Assembly (NCBI RefSeq): GCF_003675875.1
Contig: NZ_RCDI01000002.1
Coordinates: forward strand, 374,786-438,785
Reading direction: 5' to 3'
Length of the DNA stretch: 64,000 nucleotides
DNA from: Halostella limicola
GTDB lineage: Archaea; Halobacteriota; Halobacteria; Halobacteriales; Natronoarchaeaceae
The notes under the pieces are model-generated. The model was not told the origin of the DNA, did not search any database, and worked only from the letters and a program-made list of their open reading frames with translations. Below, piece by piece: positions 34,992-44,886 of the stretch; position 1 is the stretch's first letter; each line of letters opens with the position of its first letter. The translations under genes and the position numbers were made by a program.

Positions 34992-35192
34992 TCACCTCGG
35001 TCCTCACCGCTTCGCCTCTTCTCTGACGCCGTCTCGCAGTCGACGACCGCGATAGCGCAGTAACGCCGCCTGATTCTCCGAGCGACGCATCGGCCGAGTG
35101 ACGACGCCGTTTCTCACAGCGACCGACCGCATCGATAGCGCCGACGACCGGGCTATCGAGGACGCGGTCCTCGCCGGGACTGGCGCCCCCGC

Positions 35193-35819
35193 TCACGACG
35201 ACCCTCCGCGGAGGTACGACACCGCCTCCTCGTCGGACACCTGTCCGAAGTCGCGATAGTGCGCGCCGACGGCCCGGAAGTCCCGCGGCGTCTCCAGCGC
35301 GAACACGTCGTCGGCCTCCCGGCGGAGTTGGTCGATCGAGTCCGGCGGCCCGACCGGCACGGCGAGCGCGAGGTACGACGCTCCGGCGTCCCGGACCTGC
35401 CGGAGGCAGGCGGTCGCCGTCGCGCCGGTGGCGACGCCGTCGTCGACGACGACCACGCGCTTCCCGGTCACGTCGGGCGGGCGCTCCCGGTACGCCCGGG
35501 CCTTGTCGCGGGCGTTCTCGGCCTCCTTCCGGCGCTCGCGTTCGAGGTACTCTTCGTCGACCCCCAGCCGCGCGATCAGGTCGTCGTTGCGGTAGACGCT
35601 CCCGTCGCTCGCCGCCGCGCCCACGGCGAGTTCGGGGTTGTCCGGCGCGCCCATCTTCCGGGCGACGACGACGTCGAGGTCCGCGCCGAGCGCGTCGGCG
35701 ACCGGACGGGCGACCGGCAGTGCACCGCGCGGGATGGCGAGGACGAGGTCGGCCGTCACGCCCCGGCGTTCGAGGTGTTCGGCCAGCTGACGGCCGGCGT
35801 CGGTCCTGTTCCGGAACAT
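35193..35819 (-). CDS. Phosphoribosyltransferase domain protein
   Basis: A 208-residue type I PRTase. The PRPP loop is VVVVDDGVATGATA near 120-134, and the early segment GDLxxxIPRGALPVA is DLVLAIPRGALPVARPVA near 27. Similar proteins occur as stand-alone enzymes of unclear substrate, often near erythromycin-esterase-like or metabolite-repair genes. No such partner is here. Confidence 0.82.
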   Translation of the reverse strand: MFRNRTDAGRQLAEHLERRGVTADLVLAIPRGALPVARPVADALGADLDVVVARKMGAPDNPELAVGAAASDGSVYRNDDLIARLGVDEEYLERERRKEAENARDKARAYRERPPDVTGKRVVVVDDGVATGATATACLRQVRDAGASYLALAVPVGPPDSIDQLRREADDVFALETPRDFRAVGAHYRDFGQVSDEEAVSYLRGGSS

Positions 35820-35960
35820 GCTCTCCCAAGTCCGGAACTAGGGTCGCCTGCGCGCATAAATCCGCCCCAGCGAATCATCGAGTCGCTTATTCACGGCGAC
35901 CCGAGAGGTGACCGGCCACTTTTACCCTCCCCGGTTCTCGCCGCAACTGGGGGAGAGAAA

Positions 35961-36356
35961 ATGGACTTCAGCGGTTTCACCGGCGAAGTGCAGCACCGAC
36001 TCGAACTGGGCACGCAGGGCGAAGCGGTCCGCGCCACCCGTGCGGCCCTCCAGACGCTCGCCGAGCGGCTCCACGAGGGCGAGGCGACGGACCTGGCCGG
36101 GCCGCTCCCGATGGAGATAGACTGGTACCTGGAGAGCGCCGACCACGGGCAGCGCTTCGACTGGGACGAGTTCGTCGACCGCGTCGGCGAACGCGCCGGC
36201 GTCGAGGAGTCGGACGCCGTCTTCTACGCGCAGGCTATCGTCGCGCTCGTCGGCGACCTCGTCCCGGGGAGCGAACTCGACGACGTGCGGAACGGACTCC
36301 CTGGGGAGTTCGACGCGCTGTTCGAACTCGTCGGCGAGGAGGAGGCGTTCGACTGA
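35961..36356 (+). CDS. DUF2267-family protein
   Basis: A 131-residue acidic protein opening MDFSGFTGEVQHRLELG. It contains the family's ATRAALQTLAERLHEGEATDLAGPLP and the second helical half with FVDRVGERAGVEESDA. Relatives are small helical proteins of unknown function, often next to stress genes. The start is supported by GGGGGAGAG six bases upstream. Confidence 0.85.
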   Translation: MDFSGFTGEVQHRLELGTQGEAVRATRAALQTLAERLHEGEATDLAGPLPMEIDWYLESADHGQRFDWDEFVDRVGERAGVEESDAVFYAQAIVALVGDLVPGSELDDVRNGLPGEFDALFELVGEEEAFD

Positions 36357-36391
36357 GCGCAGCGGGGCGAGCGCCGCGAGCGGACGACCGA

Positions 36392-37246
36392 TCACTCGAT
36401 CTCGCGGCCGTCGGGCTTGAGCATCCGGATCTCGCCGCTGGCGCGCATCGCCCCGTCGACGGCCGCGCCGTCGGCGAGTTCGAGCGAGCCACAGGAGACG
36501 TCGCCGAGCACCTCGGCGTCGGGCGCGAGCTCGACCTGCCCGTTGCGGGTCGTGACGTCGCCGTGGATCCGGGTACCCTGGCCGACGCGAATGTCGCCGC
36601 GGGCGCGGAGGCTCCCGAACACGTTGTCGTCCTCGCCGACCTCGATCGATTTGGCGCGGATGTTGCCGTGTATCCGGCAGTCGTCGCCGATGGTCGCGGG
36701 CGTGGAGACGCGCCAGGCATCGTCGTTGACGGTGGCGTTGCGCGGGATCACGAGGGGGTCGTGTTCCGAGTCGTCCTCGTCGAAGACCTCGCCGACGAGC
36801 TCCTGCGCGGCCTCGTCCTCGCCGATGCGCAGCAGCTGCGAGAGGTAGACGAACAGGAAGACGATGGTGGGCATGGGGTTGCGGATGACGATCCAGCCGT
36901 TCGCCTCGAACCCCTCCTCGATCTCCACGTCGTCGCCGATGTCGAGGTCGCCGCTGACCATCAGCTGGCCGCCGACGTGGACGCGCTCGCCGAGGTAGGC
37001 GTCCTCGCCGACGAGGACGTTGCCGACCACGTCGCACCACATGTCGAGCCGGCAGTCGCCTTCCGCCTCGATGTCGCCGCCGAACTGGACGCCCTCGCCG
37101 GCGAGGACGTTCCGGCCCCGGACGCCGAACTCGACGGTGCTCCGGTTGCCGACGACGACGTCTCCGTCGGTCACCAGGTCGTGCTCCTCGACGGTGGTCC
37201 CGTCAGGGATCGCCAACTCGTCGAGGGGGTTCGTACTGAAGGGCAC
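36392..37246 (-). CDS. Bactofilin-like polymer-forming protein
   Basis: A 284-residue protein built from repeated short beta turns of the bactofilin/left-handed helix type (DGDVVVGNRSTVEFGV, GDIEAEGDCRLDMW, SGDLDIGDDVEIEEG, GDIRVGQGTRIHGDV). These should stack into a solenoid that can polymerise. A hydrophobic segment near the middle (MPTIVFLFVYLSQLL) may anchor it to the membrane, splitting the solenoid in two. A shape or surface-scaffold role is possible. The DUF2267 gene is convergent downstream. Confidence 0.78.
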   Translation of the reverse strand: MPFSTNPLDELAIPDGTTVEEHDLVTDGDVVVGNRSTVEFGVRGRNVLAGEGVQFGGDIEAEGDCRLDMWCDVVGNVLVGEDAYLGERVHVGGQLMVSGDLDIGDDVEIEEGFEANGWIVIRNPMPTIVFLFVYLSQLLRIGEDEAAQELVGEVFDEDDSEHDPLVIPRNATVNDDAWRVSTPATIGDDCRIHGNIRAKSIEVGEDDNVFGSLRARGDIRVGQGTRIHGDVTTRNGQVELAPDAEVLGDVSCGSLELADGAAVDGAMRASGEIRMLKPDGREIE

Positions 37247-37381
37247 ACGATACCTACTCCGTTGGTCGATAATAAACCCCCCGCGAGCGTCTGACGCTCG
37301 TCAGACGCGGCCGGCGTAGCGTTCGTCGGAGCGCGGACGGGGTTCTTCAGGTTTTTATTCGCGAGAATCGTATCGCGTGAT

Positions 37382-37579
37382 ATGACTACGCTCTCCTTCG
37401 ACGACAAAGGCGTCGACGTCGTGTACCAGGGCACCGAGTTCCGCCTGGAGAAAGCCCTCATCGAGGAGGCGATCCAGAAGGACTACCGCGACACGACCGA
37501 CCACGAGGTGTTGCAGATCGTCGCGGAGGACCCCGACCTCAACGGCGAACCGCGCCGCGTCGGCGACATCCTCCGGTAG
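37382..37579 (+). CDS. Small conserved haloarchaeal protein (DUF5800-like)
   Basis: A 65-residue acidic protein, MTTLSFDDKGVDVVYQGTEF then a helical tail. An AT-rich box TTTTTATT about 28 nt upstream fits a leaderless start. Function unknown; the family name is from memory. Confidence 0.75.
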   Translation: MTTLSFDDKGVDVVYQGTEFRLEKALIEEAIQKDYRDTTDHEVLQIVAEDPDLNGEPRRVGDILR

Positions 37580-37604
37580 GCCTCGCCGCGGCCGACGCGG
37601 ACCG

Positions 37605-38042
37605 TCACAGCGCTTCCGGGTCGAACCGCCGGTTGCGACCCTCCCACTCGCCGCCGCCGTCTCCCCGCGTGTCGAGGTACACCTCCAGCCCGTTGCCGTC
37701 GGGGTCGTCGAAGTAGATCGCCTTGCTGATCCCGTGGTCGACGGGCGCGACCTCGGCGTCCCGCTCGCGGACCCGTCGGTAGACCGCCTTGAGGGCCTCG
37801 GCCGTCTCCACCTCGAACGCCGCGTGGTACATGCCGACGCCGGGACCGGGGCCCGGCGCGTCCGCGCCGACGCCCTGCAGGGCCACGTCGTGGTGGCGCT
37901 CCCCCCACGAGAGGAATGCGAACCGGTCGTACCGCTCCTCTGTCTCCAGTCCCAGCACGTCCGCGTAGAACGCGATCGCCCGCTCGACGTCCCGAACCTT
38001 CAGGTGTACGTGGCCGACCAGATGCGGCCGCGACTGACTCAT
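37605..38042 (-). CDS. VOC/glyoxalase-family dioxygenase-like protein
   Basis: A 145-residue VOC-fold protein. The metal-ligand pattern of extradiol dioxygenases is visible: His at GHVHLKVRDVERAIAFY, a histidine in the central HHDVALQG region, His in GISKAIYFDDPDGN, and Glu in GNGLEVYLDT. This resembles the C-terminal half of catechol 2,3-dioxygenase. Substrate unknown. Confidence 0.85.
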   Translation of the reverse strand: MSQSRPHLVGHVHLKVRDVERAIAFYADVLGLETEERYDRFAFLSWGERHHDVALQGVGADAPGPGPGVGMYHAAFEVETAEALKAVYRRVRERDAEVAPVDHGISKAIYFDDPDGNGLEVYLDTRGDGGGEWEGRNRRFDPEAL

Positions 38043-38131
38043 GCAACCCTATCGCACGTACTCCGTGAAAAGGCGAGTGGCCGAGGCGGCGTTCGTTGCC
38101 GCTTTCCGGGATGTCCGCCGGTCGGAACGCG

Positions 38132-38710
38132 CTACTCGTCGTAGCGCTCGGCCGCCGACTCGAACCCCAGTTCGGACTGCTCGCGACTGCGCCGGTCCTC
38201 CTTCTCGGCGATCGCCTCCGGGTCGGGCGCGGCGTCGTCCGTGACCCGCGCCCAGGACTGGTGGACCTTCGCGTGACACCACCGACAGAGGTATACCGTG
38301 ATCTCGTGCGAGAGCGTCTCGCCGCCCCGTGCGTAGGAGAGGTGGTGCTCCTCCAGGAGCGGGCGCTCGTCGGAGTGGGCCATGCGGCGCTCCTCCAGTC
38401 CGCACCGGACGCACTCGCGGTCGCGGTTGCGCGAGCGGAAGTGCGGGCAGTCGGCCCACTCCCAGTCGCTATCTCGCGAGTCGCTGTGCTCCTCGCTCGA
38501 TTTTTTCGAGGCGCAAAACGCCTCGCGCTCGGGATCGACCACCGGACACGCGAAGTCGTCGGCGCGCCGATCGCGGGCGAACGCCTCGTCCTGCTCTGGG
38601 TGTTCGAAGGCGAACCGGCAGCGCCCGTCGTCGGTCAGGTGGTCGCAGACGCCCGCGTGCTCGTACGGGTCGTCGACGCCGACGGAGGTCCCCTCGGGCG
38701 TCTTCTCCAT
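38132..38710 (-). CDS. HNH-motif and zinc-cluster protein (DUF7097-like)
   Basis: A 192-residue protein with several Cys/His groups. CDHLTDDGRCRFAFEH near 22 may be one metal site. CPHFRSRNRDRECVRCG near 87 and EEHHLSYARGGETLSHE then CRWCHAKVHQ near 140 form an HNH nuclease-like core. The HNH asparagine position is not obvious. It could be a DNA endonuclease or a zinc-binding regulator. The ATG at 38710 was chosen because upstream sequence lacks similarity. Confidence 0.65.
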   Translation of the reverse strand: MEKTPEGTSVGVDDPYEHAGVCDHLTDDGRCRFAFEHPEQDEAFARDRRADDFACPVVDPEREAFCASKKSSEEHSDSRDSDWEWADCPHFRSRNRDRECVRCGLEERRMAHSDERPLLEEHHLSYARGGETLSHEITVYLCRWCHAKVHQSWARVTDDAAPDPEAIAEKEDRRSREQSELGFESAAERYDE

Positions 38711-38786
38711 ATCCGGAGATCGGCGGGGAGCGGTTTGAATCCCCCGACACCGCAACGCTTTTTCGCGCTCCCGGACACCCTCGCCC

Positions 38787-39137
38787 GTGCGACTGGTCCA
38801 CGACCCCGCCGACGGCGACGCTCGGACGCTCGCGAGCGACGTCGAGACGGCCGACACCTTCGCAAGCCGGCTGTTCGGCCTGATGTTCCGCTCGGCGGTG
38901 CCCGAGGGCTACGCGCTCGTCTTCCCGTTCGACGGCGCGAAGCGCCGAGGCATCCACACCGTCTTCGTGCGGGTTCCGATCGACGTGGTCTGGGTGGCCG
39001 ACGAGAGGGTGACCCGCGTCGAGACGCTCGCCCCCTGGCGGAGCGTCGCCCGCGCCGAGGCTGACACCGTGATCGAGCTCGCTTCGGGGGGTGCGGACGG
39101 CGTGAACGCCGGCGACGCGGTCCGTATCGTCGACTGA
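38787..39137 (+). CDS. DUF192-family protein
   Basis: A 116-residue DUF192 protein starting at GTG. It has the RLFGLMFRSAVPEGYALVFPF motif and the downstream IHTVFVRVPIDVVWVADE strand. The GTG is 27 nt after a CTTTTT box, so it is likely leaderless. The family's function is unclear. Confidence 0.88.
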   Translation: MRLVHDPADGDARTLASDVETADTFASRLFGLMFRSAVPEGYALVFPFDGAKRRGIHTVFVRVPIDVVWVADERVTRVETLAPWRSVARAEADTVIELASGGADGVNAGDAVRIVD

Positions 39138-39217
39138 GCGGGTCGAGCGCAATATCTGTCGCAACGAACGGTTTATACCGGCCCCTCTCCCAAGGACCAA
39201 CTGGTTAATCATGACCG

Positions 39218-40765
39218 GTGGCCGATTTATTCGGGGTTCCTCCCGAATCAACTAATCTCACAGACGGTGCCGACGTACAGCTTCTCGACACGACGCTACG
39301 GGACGGGGAACAGGCCCCGGGGATCTCGCTCACGCCCGAGGAGAAAGCCGAGATAGCGGAAGCGCTCGACAACGCGGACGTCTCGACCATCGAGGCGGGC
39401 AGCGCGTGCACGGGCGAGGGCGAGCGCCGGACGATCCAGCGCGTCACGGACCTCGGGCTCGACGCGCGGATCACCAGCTTCGCCCGCGGCGTCCGGGGCG
39501 ACGTCGACCTCGCGCTCGACTGCGGCGTCGACGGCGTGAACCTCGTCGTCCCCGCCAGCGACCGCCACGTCGAGACGAAGGTGGACACGACCCGCGACGA
39601 GGTCGTCGACAACACGGTCGACCTCGTCGAGTACGCCAAGGACCACGGCCTCTGGGTCGAGGTGATCGGCGAGGACGGCTCCCGCGCCGATCTGGACTTC
39701 CTCGAACGCCTCATGGAGGCGGCGTTCGACGCGGGCGCCGACCGCGTCTGCTACGCAGACACTGTGGGTCACGCCGGGCCGGAACGGGCCGTCGAGGTCG
39801 TCTCGCGGCTCTCCGAACTCGGGCCGGTCAGCACGCACACCCACGACGACCTCGGACTCGGCGTGACGAACGCGCTGGCGAGCGTCGCGGCCGGGGCGGA
39901 CCTGGTCCACGCGACGGTCAACGGCCTCGGCGAGCGCGCCGGCAACGTCGCGCTCGAGGAGGTCGCCATCGCGCTCGACCACTCCTACGACGTCGAGACG
40001 GTGGACACCACGCAACTCTACGAATTAGGCCAGACGGTCGCCCGCGCGACGGGCGTCCAGACCGCGCCGAACAAGGCCGTCACGGGCGCGAACGCCTTCA
40101 CCCACGAGAGCGGCATCCACACCGACGGGACGCTCAAGGACGACGCGATGTACGAGCCGTACCCGCCGGAGAAGGTGGGCCGCGAGCGCCGGATCGTCCT
40201 CGGCAAGCACACCGGCCGCGCCGGTGCGCGCGCCGCGCTCGAAGAGCACGGCGTCGAGGTCTCCGACGAGGAACTCACGGAGGTCGTCAAGCGAGTCAAG
40301 GAGATCGGCGACCGCGGCAAGCGCGTCACCGACGCCGACCTGCTCGCCATCGCCGAGGAGGTCACCGGGCGCGACCGCGAGCGCCGCGTCGAACTGAAGG
40401 ACCTCACCGCCGCCAGCGGCGGCGGCACGCCCACCGCCAGCGTCCGCCTCGAAGTCGACGGCGAGGAGCGCGTCGCCAGCGGCACCGGGAGCGGGCCGGT
40501 CGACGCCGCCGTCTCCGCGGTGCGCGAGGCGCTCGGCGCGGCGGCGAACGCGACGCTCGAGTCCTACCACGTCGACGCCATCACCGGCGGCACCGACGCC
40601 GTCGTGACCGTCGAGGTGGAGATGAGCCGCGGCGACCACAGCGTCACCGTCGCCGCCAGCGACGCCGACATCACCAACGCGAGCGTCAAGGCGATGGTCG
40701 ACGCGCTCGACCGCCTGCTCACGACGCCCGGCGAGGACGAGCAGCCGGTGCTGGCGGACGACTGA
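39218..40765 (+). CDS. Citramalate/2-isopropylmalate synthase family enzyme
   Basis: Condenses acetyl-CoA with pyruvate (citramalate, isoleucine route) or 2-oxoisovalerate (leucine route). The 515-residue protein has LLDTTLRDGEQAPG near 22, the divalent-metal histidines in STHTHDDLGLG, GLGERAGNVALEEV, and HESGIHTDG. A C-terminal LeuA-type allosteric domain starts near 390. The stand-alone setting, with no ilv/leu neighbours, favours citramalate synthase. The start is GTG. An out-of-frame ATG seven bases earlier opens a 14-codon ORF that reads across it. Confidence 0.88.
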   Translation: MADLFGVPPESTNLTDGADVQLLDTTLRDGEQAPGISLTPEEKAEIAEALDNADVSTIEAGSACTGEGERRTIQRVTDLGLDARITSFARGVRGDVDLALDCGVDGVNLVVPASDRHVETKVDTTRDEVVDNTVDLVEYAKDHGLWVEVIGEDGSRADLDFLERLMEAAFDAGADRVCYADTVGHAGPERAVEVVSRLSELGPVSTHTHDDLGLGVTNALASVAAGADLVHATVNGLGERAGNVALEEVAIALDHSYDVETVDTTQLYELGQTVARATGVQTAPNKAVTGANAFTHESGIHTDGTLKDDAMYEPYPPEKVGRERRIVLGKHTGRAGARAALEEHGVEVSDEELTEVVKRVKEIGDRGKRVTDADLLAIAEEVTGRDRERRVELKDLTAASGGGTPTASVRLEVDGEERVASGTGSGPVDAAVSAVREALGAAANATLESYHVDAITGGTDAVVTVEVEMSRGDHSVTVAASDADITNASVKAMVDALDRLLTTPGEDEQPVLADD

Positions 40766-40804
40766 GCGGCGCGGTTTCTTTTCCGAGCCCAGTCGTAGCC
40801 GCGC

Positions 40805-42247
40805 TTACCGCTCCTCTACCGCCGCGCCCACCCGCACCGCCGTCGCCTCGTCGTCGTACCCCGCGACAGCCTGGAACCCGACGGGCCGACCGTCGACGTC
40901 GCCGCAGGGCACAGAGATAGCCGGGTGGCCGGTGAGGTTGAACGGCCCGGTGTGGGCGATGGTCCGCAGGAGCGACTCGTCGTCGTCGATCTCGCCGAAG
41001 TCCGGGGCAGTCATCGGCGTCGTCGGGAGGACGAGGGCATCGCGCTCGCCGAGCGCGTCCTCGACCGCCCCGGTGAACCGCCGGGCGGCGTTCCGCGCCG
41101 CGACGTACGGTTCGCCCTCCGTGCGCTCGGCGAGGGCGCGGCCGAGCACCAGCCAGTCGCGGACGTTGTCGCCGACGGCGTCGGCGTCCATCTCTGCGAC
41201 CGCCGCGCGCCACGCCTCGCTGTAGCCGGTGCCGGAACCGTGGACGACGCCGTTGTTGTCGACGAGCGAGGTGAACTCCGTCGCGACGATAGTCGTCACG
41301 AGGATCGGTAGCTGCGCGAACCCGTCGAAGGAGACGCGGTCGACGGTCGCACCGGCGTCGGCCAGCGCGTCGACGGTCGCGTTGACGCGCTCGCTCACCG
41401 GGTCGTCCGCGCCGGCCATCGCCGCCTCGATCACGCCGACGGAGAGGTCAGAGGCGTCACCGTCGGCCGCGTCAACGAGGCCGGACCGCGGCGCTCGGCC
41501 GCGCATCGAGGGGTCCCGCGAGTCCGCGCCGCCGATCGCTTCGAGCGCGCGGGCGGCGTTCGCGACCGAGTCGGCGAGCGGGCCGACGTGGTCGAGCGAC
41601 GGGGCGAGGTCGGCGAAGCCGAACCGGGAGACCGTCCCGTGGGTGGGCTTCAGGCCGATGACGCCGCAGAAGGAGGCGGGGATGCGGATGGACCCGCCGG
41701 TGTCCGAGCCGAGCGCAACGTCGACCTCGCCGGCGGCGACCGCCGCGCCGCTTCCAGAGGACGACCCGCCCGGGGTCGCGCCGTCGACCCGCGGGTTCCG
41801 GATGGGGCCGTGCGCGCACGTCTCGCCGGAGGTGAAGTACGCGAACTCGTCCATGTTCGTCGTCCCGACCACCTCGGCCCCGGCGTCGAGCAGGCGCGAG
41901 ACGACCGTCGCGTGGTACGAGGGCGTGAACTCGACCGCGGCGGAGCCGCAGGTCATCGGCACGCCGGCGACCGCCATGTTGTCCTTGACCGCGGTAGTGA
42001 CCCCGGACAGCGGTCCGTCCTCGGCCGGGTCGGTCTCGAAGCGATACAGGAAGGCGTCGTGGGGGTCGTCGCCCTTGCGCACGTCTGCGGCCGGCTCCGC
42101 CTCGGGCAGATCCGGTTCGATGTCCCCGACCAGCGCCTCGGTGTTCGTCAGTTCCGCCGCGTACGCCTCCACGCCCGCCTCGTCGAGGTCGATCCCGTAG
42201 GTCGCGGCGGCCTCGCGGACGGCGGCCGCCGGTTCGGAATTTGTCAT
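40805..42247 (-). CDS. Amidase signature-family hydrolase (GatA-like)
   Basis: A 480-residue Ser-cisSer-Lys amidase. Lys88 is in TAVKDNMAVAG, the cis-serine in PGGSSSGSGAAV near 163, and the nucleophile Ser186 in SDTGGSIRIPAS. It resembles GatA of the Glu-tRNA amidotransferase, but there is no gatB/C here. A stand-alone amidase acting on small amides is more likely. The ATG at 42247 replaces a longer frame that starts at 42262. Confidence 0.87.
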   Translation of the reverse strand: MTNSEPAAAVREAAATYGIDLDEAGVEAYAAELTNTEALVGDIEPDLPEAEPAADVRKGDDPHDAFLYRFETDPAEDGPLSGVTTAVKDNMAVAGVPMTCGSAAVEFTPSYHATVVSRLLDAGAEVVGTTNMDEFAYFTSGETCAHGPIRNPRVDGATPGGSSSGSGAAVAAGEVDVALGSDTGGSIRIPASFCGVIGLKPTHGTVSRFGFADLAPSLDHVGPLADSVANAARALEAIGGADSRDPSMRGRAPRSGLVDAADGDASDLSVGVIEAAMAGADDPVSERVNATVDALADAGATVDRVSFDGFAQLPILVTTIVATEFTSLVDNNGVVHGSGTGYSEAWRAAVAEMDADAVGDNVRDWLVLGRALAERTEGEPYVAARNAARRFTGAVEDALGERDALVLPTTPMTAPDFGEIDDDESLLRTIAHTGPFNLTGHPAISVPCGDVDGRPVGFQAVAGYDDEATAVRVGAAVEER

Positions 42248-42351
42248 GTGTTCACGCCCCACAGATCACGCAGAGGACAATAGGCGTTGGCGAAGCGGAA
42301 GGCGACGACCGCGGCTCCGGTGGGTCGTTAGTAGCTGGTAACTACACGGCA

Positions 42352-42407
42352 GCCGATCGATCGGCGATTGTGACGTAGTATCATACGCATCCGTGTTGCC
42401 AACACGG
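42352..42407 (+). promoter_or_regulatory. cetZ promoter with two perfect palindromes
   Basis: GCCGATCGATCGGC at 42352-42365 is a perfect 14-bp palindrome. CCGTGTTGCCAACACGG at 42391-42407 is a perfect 8-bp inverted repeat around one base. The TATA-like TAGTATCATA lies between them at 42376-42385. The second palindrome therefore occupies the transcription-start region and could act as a repressor operator. Confidence 0.65.
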
Positions 42408-42420
42408 CACAGGGGATCCC

Positions 42421-43596
42421 ATGAAACTCGCACTCATCGCGGTCGGTCAGGCCGGCGGGAAGATCGTCGACGAGTTCCTGGCCTACGAGCAGCGGGCCGA
42501 CGCGGACTTCATCGCGGACGCCACGGCGATAAACACCGCGCAGGCCGATCTCCGGGGACTCGACTACGTCCCGGAGGACAAGCGGGTGCTCATCGGTCAG
42601 TCCCGCGTCGGCGGTCACGGCGTCGGCGCCGACAACGAACTCGGCGCCGAGATCGCCGCCGAGGAGGCGACCGAGATCGTCGCCGCGACCGACGACGTGC
42701 CGGTGAGTCACGTGGACGCCTTCCTCGTGGTCGCGGCGCTGGGCGGCGGCACCGGGAGCGGCGCCGGGCCGGTGATCGCTCAGGAGCTCAAGCGCGTGTA
42801 CACGAACCCCGTCTACGGTCTCGGCATCCTGCCCGCCAGCGACGAGGGCGGCATCTACACCCTCAACGCCGCGCGGTCGTTCCAGACGTTCGTCCGCGAG
42901 GTCGACAATCTCCTCGTCTTCGACAACGACGCCTGGCGGCAGTCCGGCGAGACCCTCAGGACCGGCTACAGCGAGATCAACGCGGAGATCGCCCGCCGGT
43001 TCGGCGTCCTCTTCAGCGCCGGCGAGACGAACACGGACGACGACGTCGCGGAGAGCGTCGTCGACGCGAGCGAGATCGTCAACACGCTGGCCGGCGGGGG
43101 CGTCTCCACCGTCGGCTACGCCTCCGAGGAACTCGTCCCGGAGGAGAACCAGGGCGGCCTCCTCTCGCGGTTCACCGGCGGCGGAACCAGCGAGCCCGAC
43201 CCGAGCGAGGCGACCAACCGGATCACCAGCCTCATCCGGAAAGCGACGCTCGGCCGCCTCACGCTGCCCTGCGACGTGGAGAGCGCCGAGCGCTCGCTGT
43301 CGGTCGTCGCCGGCCCGCCCGAACACCTCAGCCGGAAGGGCATCGAGGAGGGCCGCCGGTGGCTGGAGGAGGAGACCGGGTCGATGGAGGCGCGGGGCGG
43401 CGACTACCCGCTGCGCTCCGACTCGGTCGCGGCCGCGGTGTTGCTCTCGGGCGTCACGGAGGTGCCCCGCGTCACCAAGCTCCAGATCATCGCCAACGAG
43501 ACCCAAGAGAACATCGAGGAGCGCCAGAGCGGCGAGGAGAGCGCCCAGGAGCAACTCATAGGCGAGCAAGGCGAGGACATCGACCCGCTGTTCTGA
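42421..43596 (+). CDS. cetZ: CetZ-family tubulin/FtsZ superfamily GTPase
   Basis: A 391-residue polymerising GTPase. It opens with the nucleotide motif MKLALIAVGQAGGK, has the tubulin signature GGGTGSGAG near residue 110, and a late helix with PEHLSRKGIEEGRRW. The N-terminal glycine loop, the short C-terminal tail and the size fit CetZ, which controls haloarchaeal cell shape and motility, rather than FtsZ1/2. The promoter carries two palindromes. A tRNA gene lies 115 bp downstream on the opposite strand. Confidence 0.9.
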   Translation: MKLALIAVGQAGGKIVDEFLAYEQRADADFIADATAINTAQADLRGLDYVPEDKRVLIGQSRVGGHGVGADNELGAEIAAEEATEIVAATDDVPVSHVDAFLVVAALGGGTGSGAGPVIAQELKRVYTNPVYGLGILPASDEGGIYTLNAARSFQTFVREVDNLLVFDNDAWRQSGETLRTGYSEINAEIARRFGVLFSAGETNTDDDVAESVVDASEIVNTLAGGGVSTVGYASEELVPEENQGGLLSRFTGGGTSEPDPSEATNRITSLIRKATLGRLTLPCDVESAERSLSVVAGPPEHLSRKGIEEGRRWLEEETGSMEARGGDYPLRSDSVAAAVLLSGVTEVPRVTKLQIIANETQENIEERQSGEESAQEQLIGEQGEDIDPLF

Positions 43597-43710
43597 GGTC
43601 GCGGGCGGCGTTTCGGTCGGCGACGCGTCGCGGTTCGGCCGGCGGAAAACACTCGACCGTCGCGAACGGCGCGTAGAGCGTTCGCTGGCCGTCGTCGTTC
43701 CGCTGAGAAG

Positions 43711-43795
43711 CGCCGAGGAGGAGATTTGAACTCCTGAGTCCTTGCGGACAGTTGCTCTCGAAGCAACCGCCTTGGCCGGGCTAGGCTACCTCGGC
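43711..43795 (-). tRNA. tRNA-Ser (anticodon CGA)
   Basis: The 85-nt cloverleaf reads 5'-GCCGAGG on the minus strand and pairs with CCTCGGC at the 3' end, with discriminator G. The anticodon stem GTTGC/GCAAC encloses TTCGAGA, giving anticodon CGA (codon UCG). A long variable arm (TGTCCGCAAGGACTC) is diagnostic for serine. The T-arm has AGGAG/CTCCT around TTCAAAT. No CCA is encoded and no intron is seen. Confidence 0.95.
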
Positions 43796-43896
43796 TACAT
43801 CCGTCGATTCGACGTTATCGAGTTTATGGGTTTCGGTTCGGATACGTCTCACCTATCGACCATCAAAAATAAAGCGAGCGAGCGCGGACGGGAACC

Positions 43897-44847
<951 letters not shown>

Positions 44848-44886
44848 GTTCGGGAAACGAGCGCCGCAGTTCGGTGCAGAAGGAGA

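Noticed and set aside
43711-43795. tRNA-Ser as an integration site for a mobile element
   Set aside because: No integrase, no direct repeat of the tRNA 3' end and no foreign gene block was found next to it.
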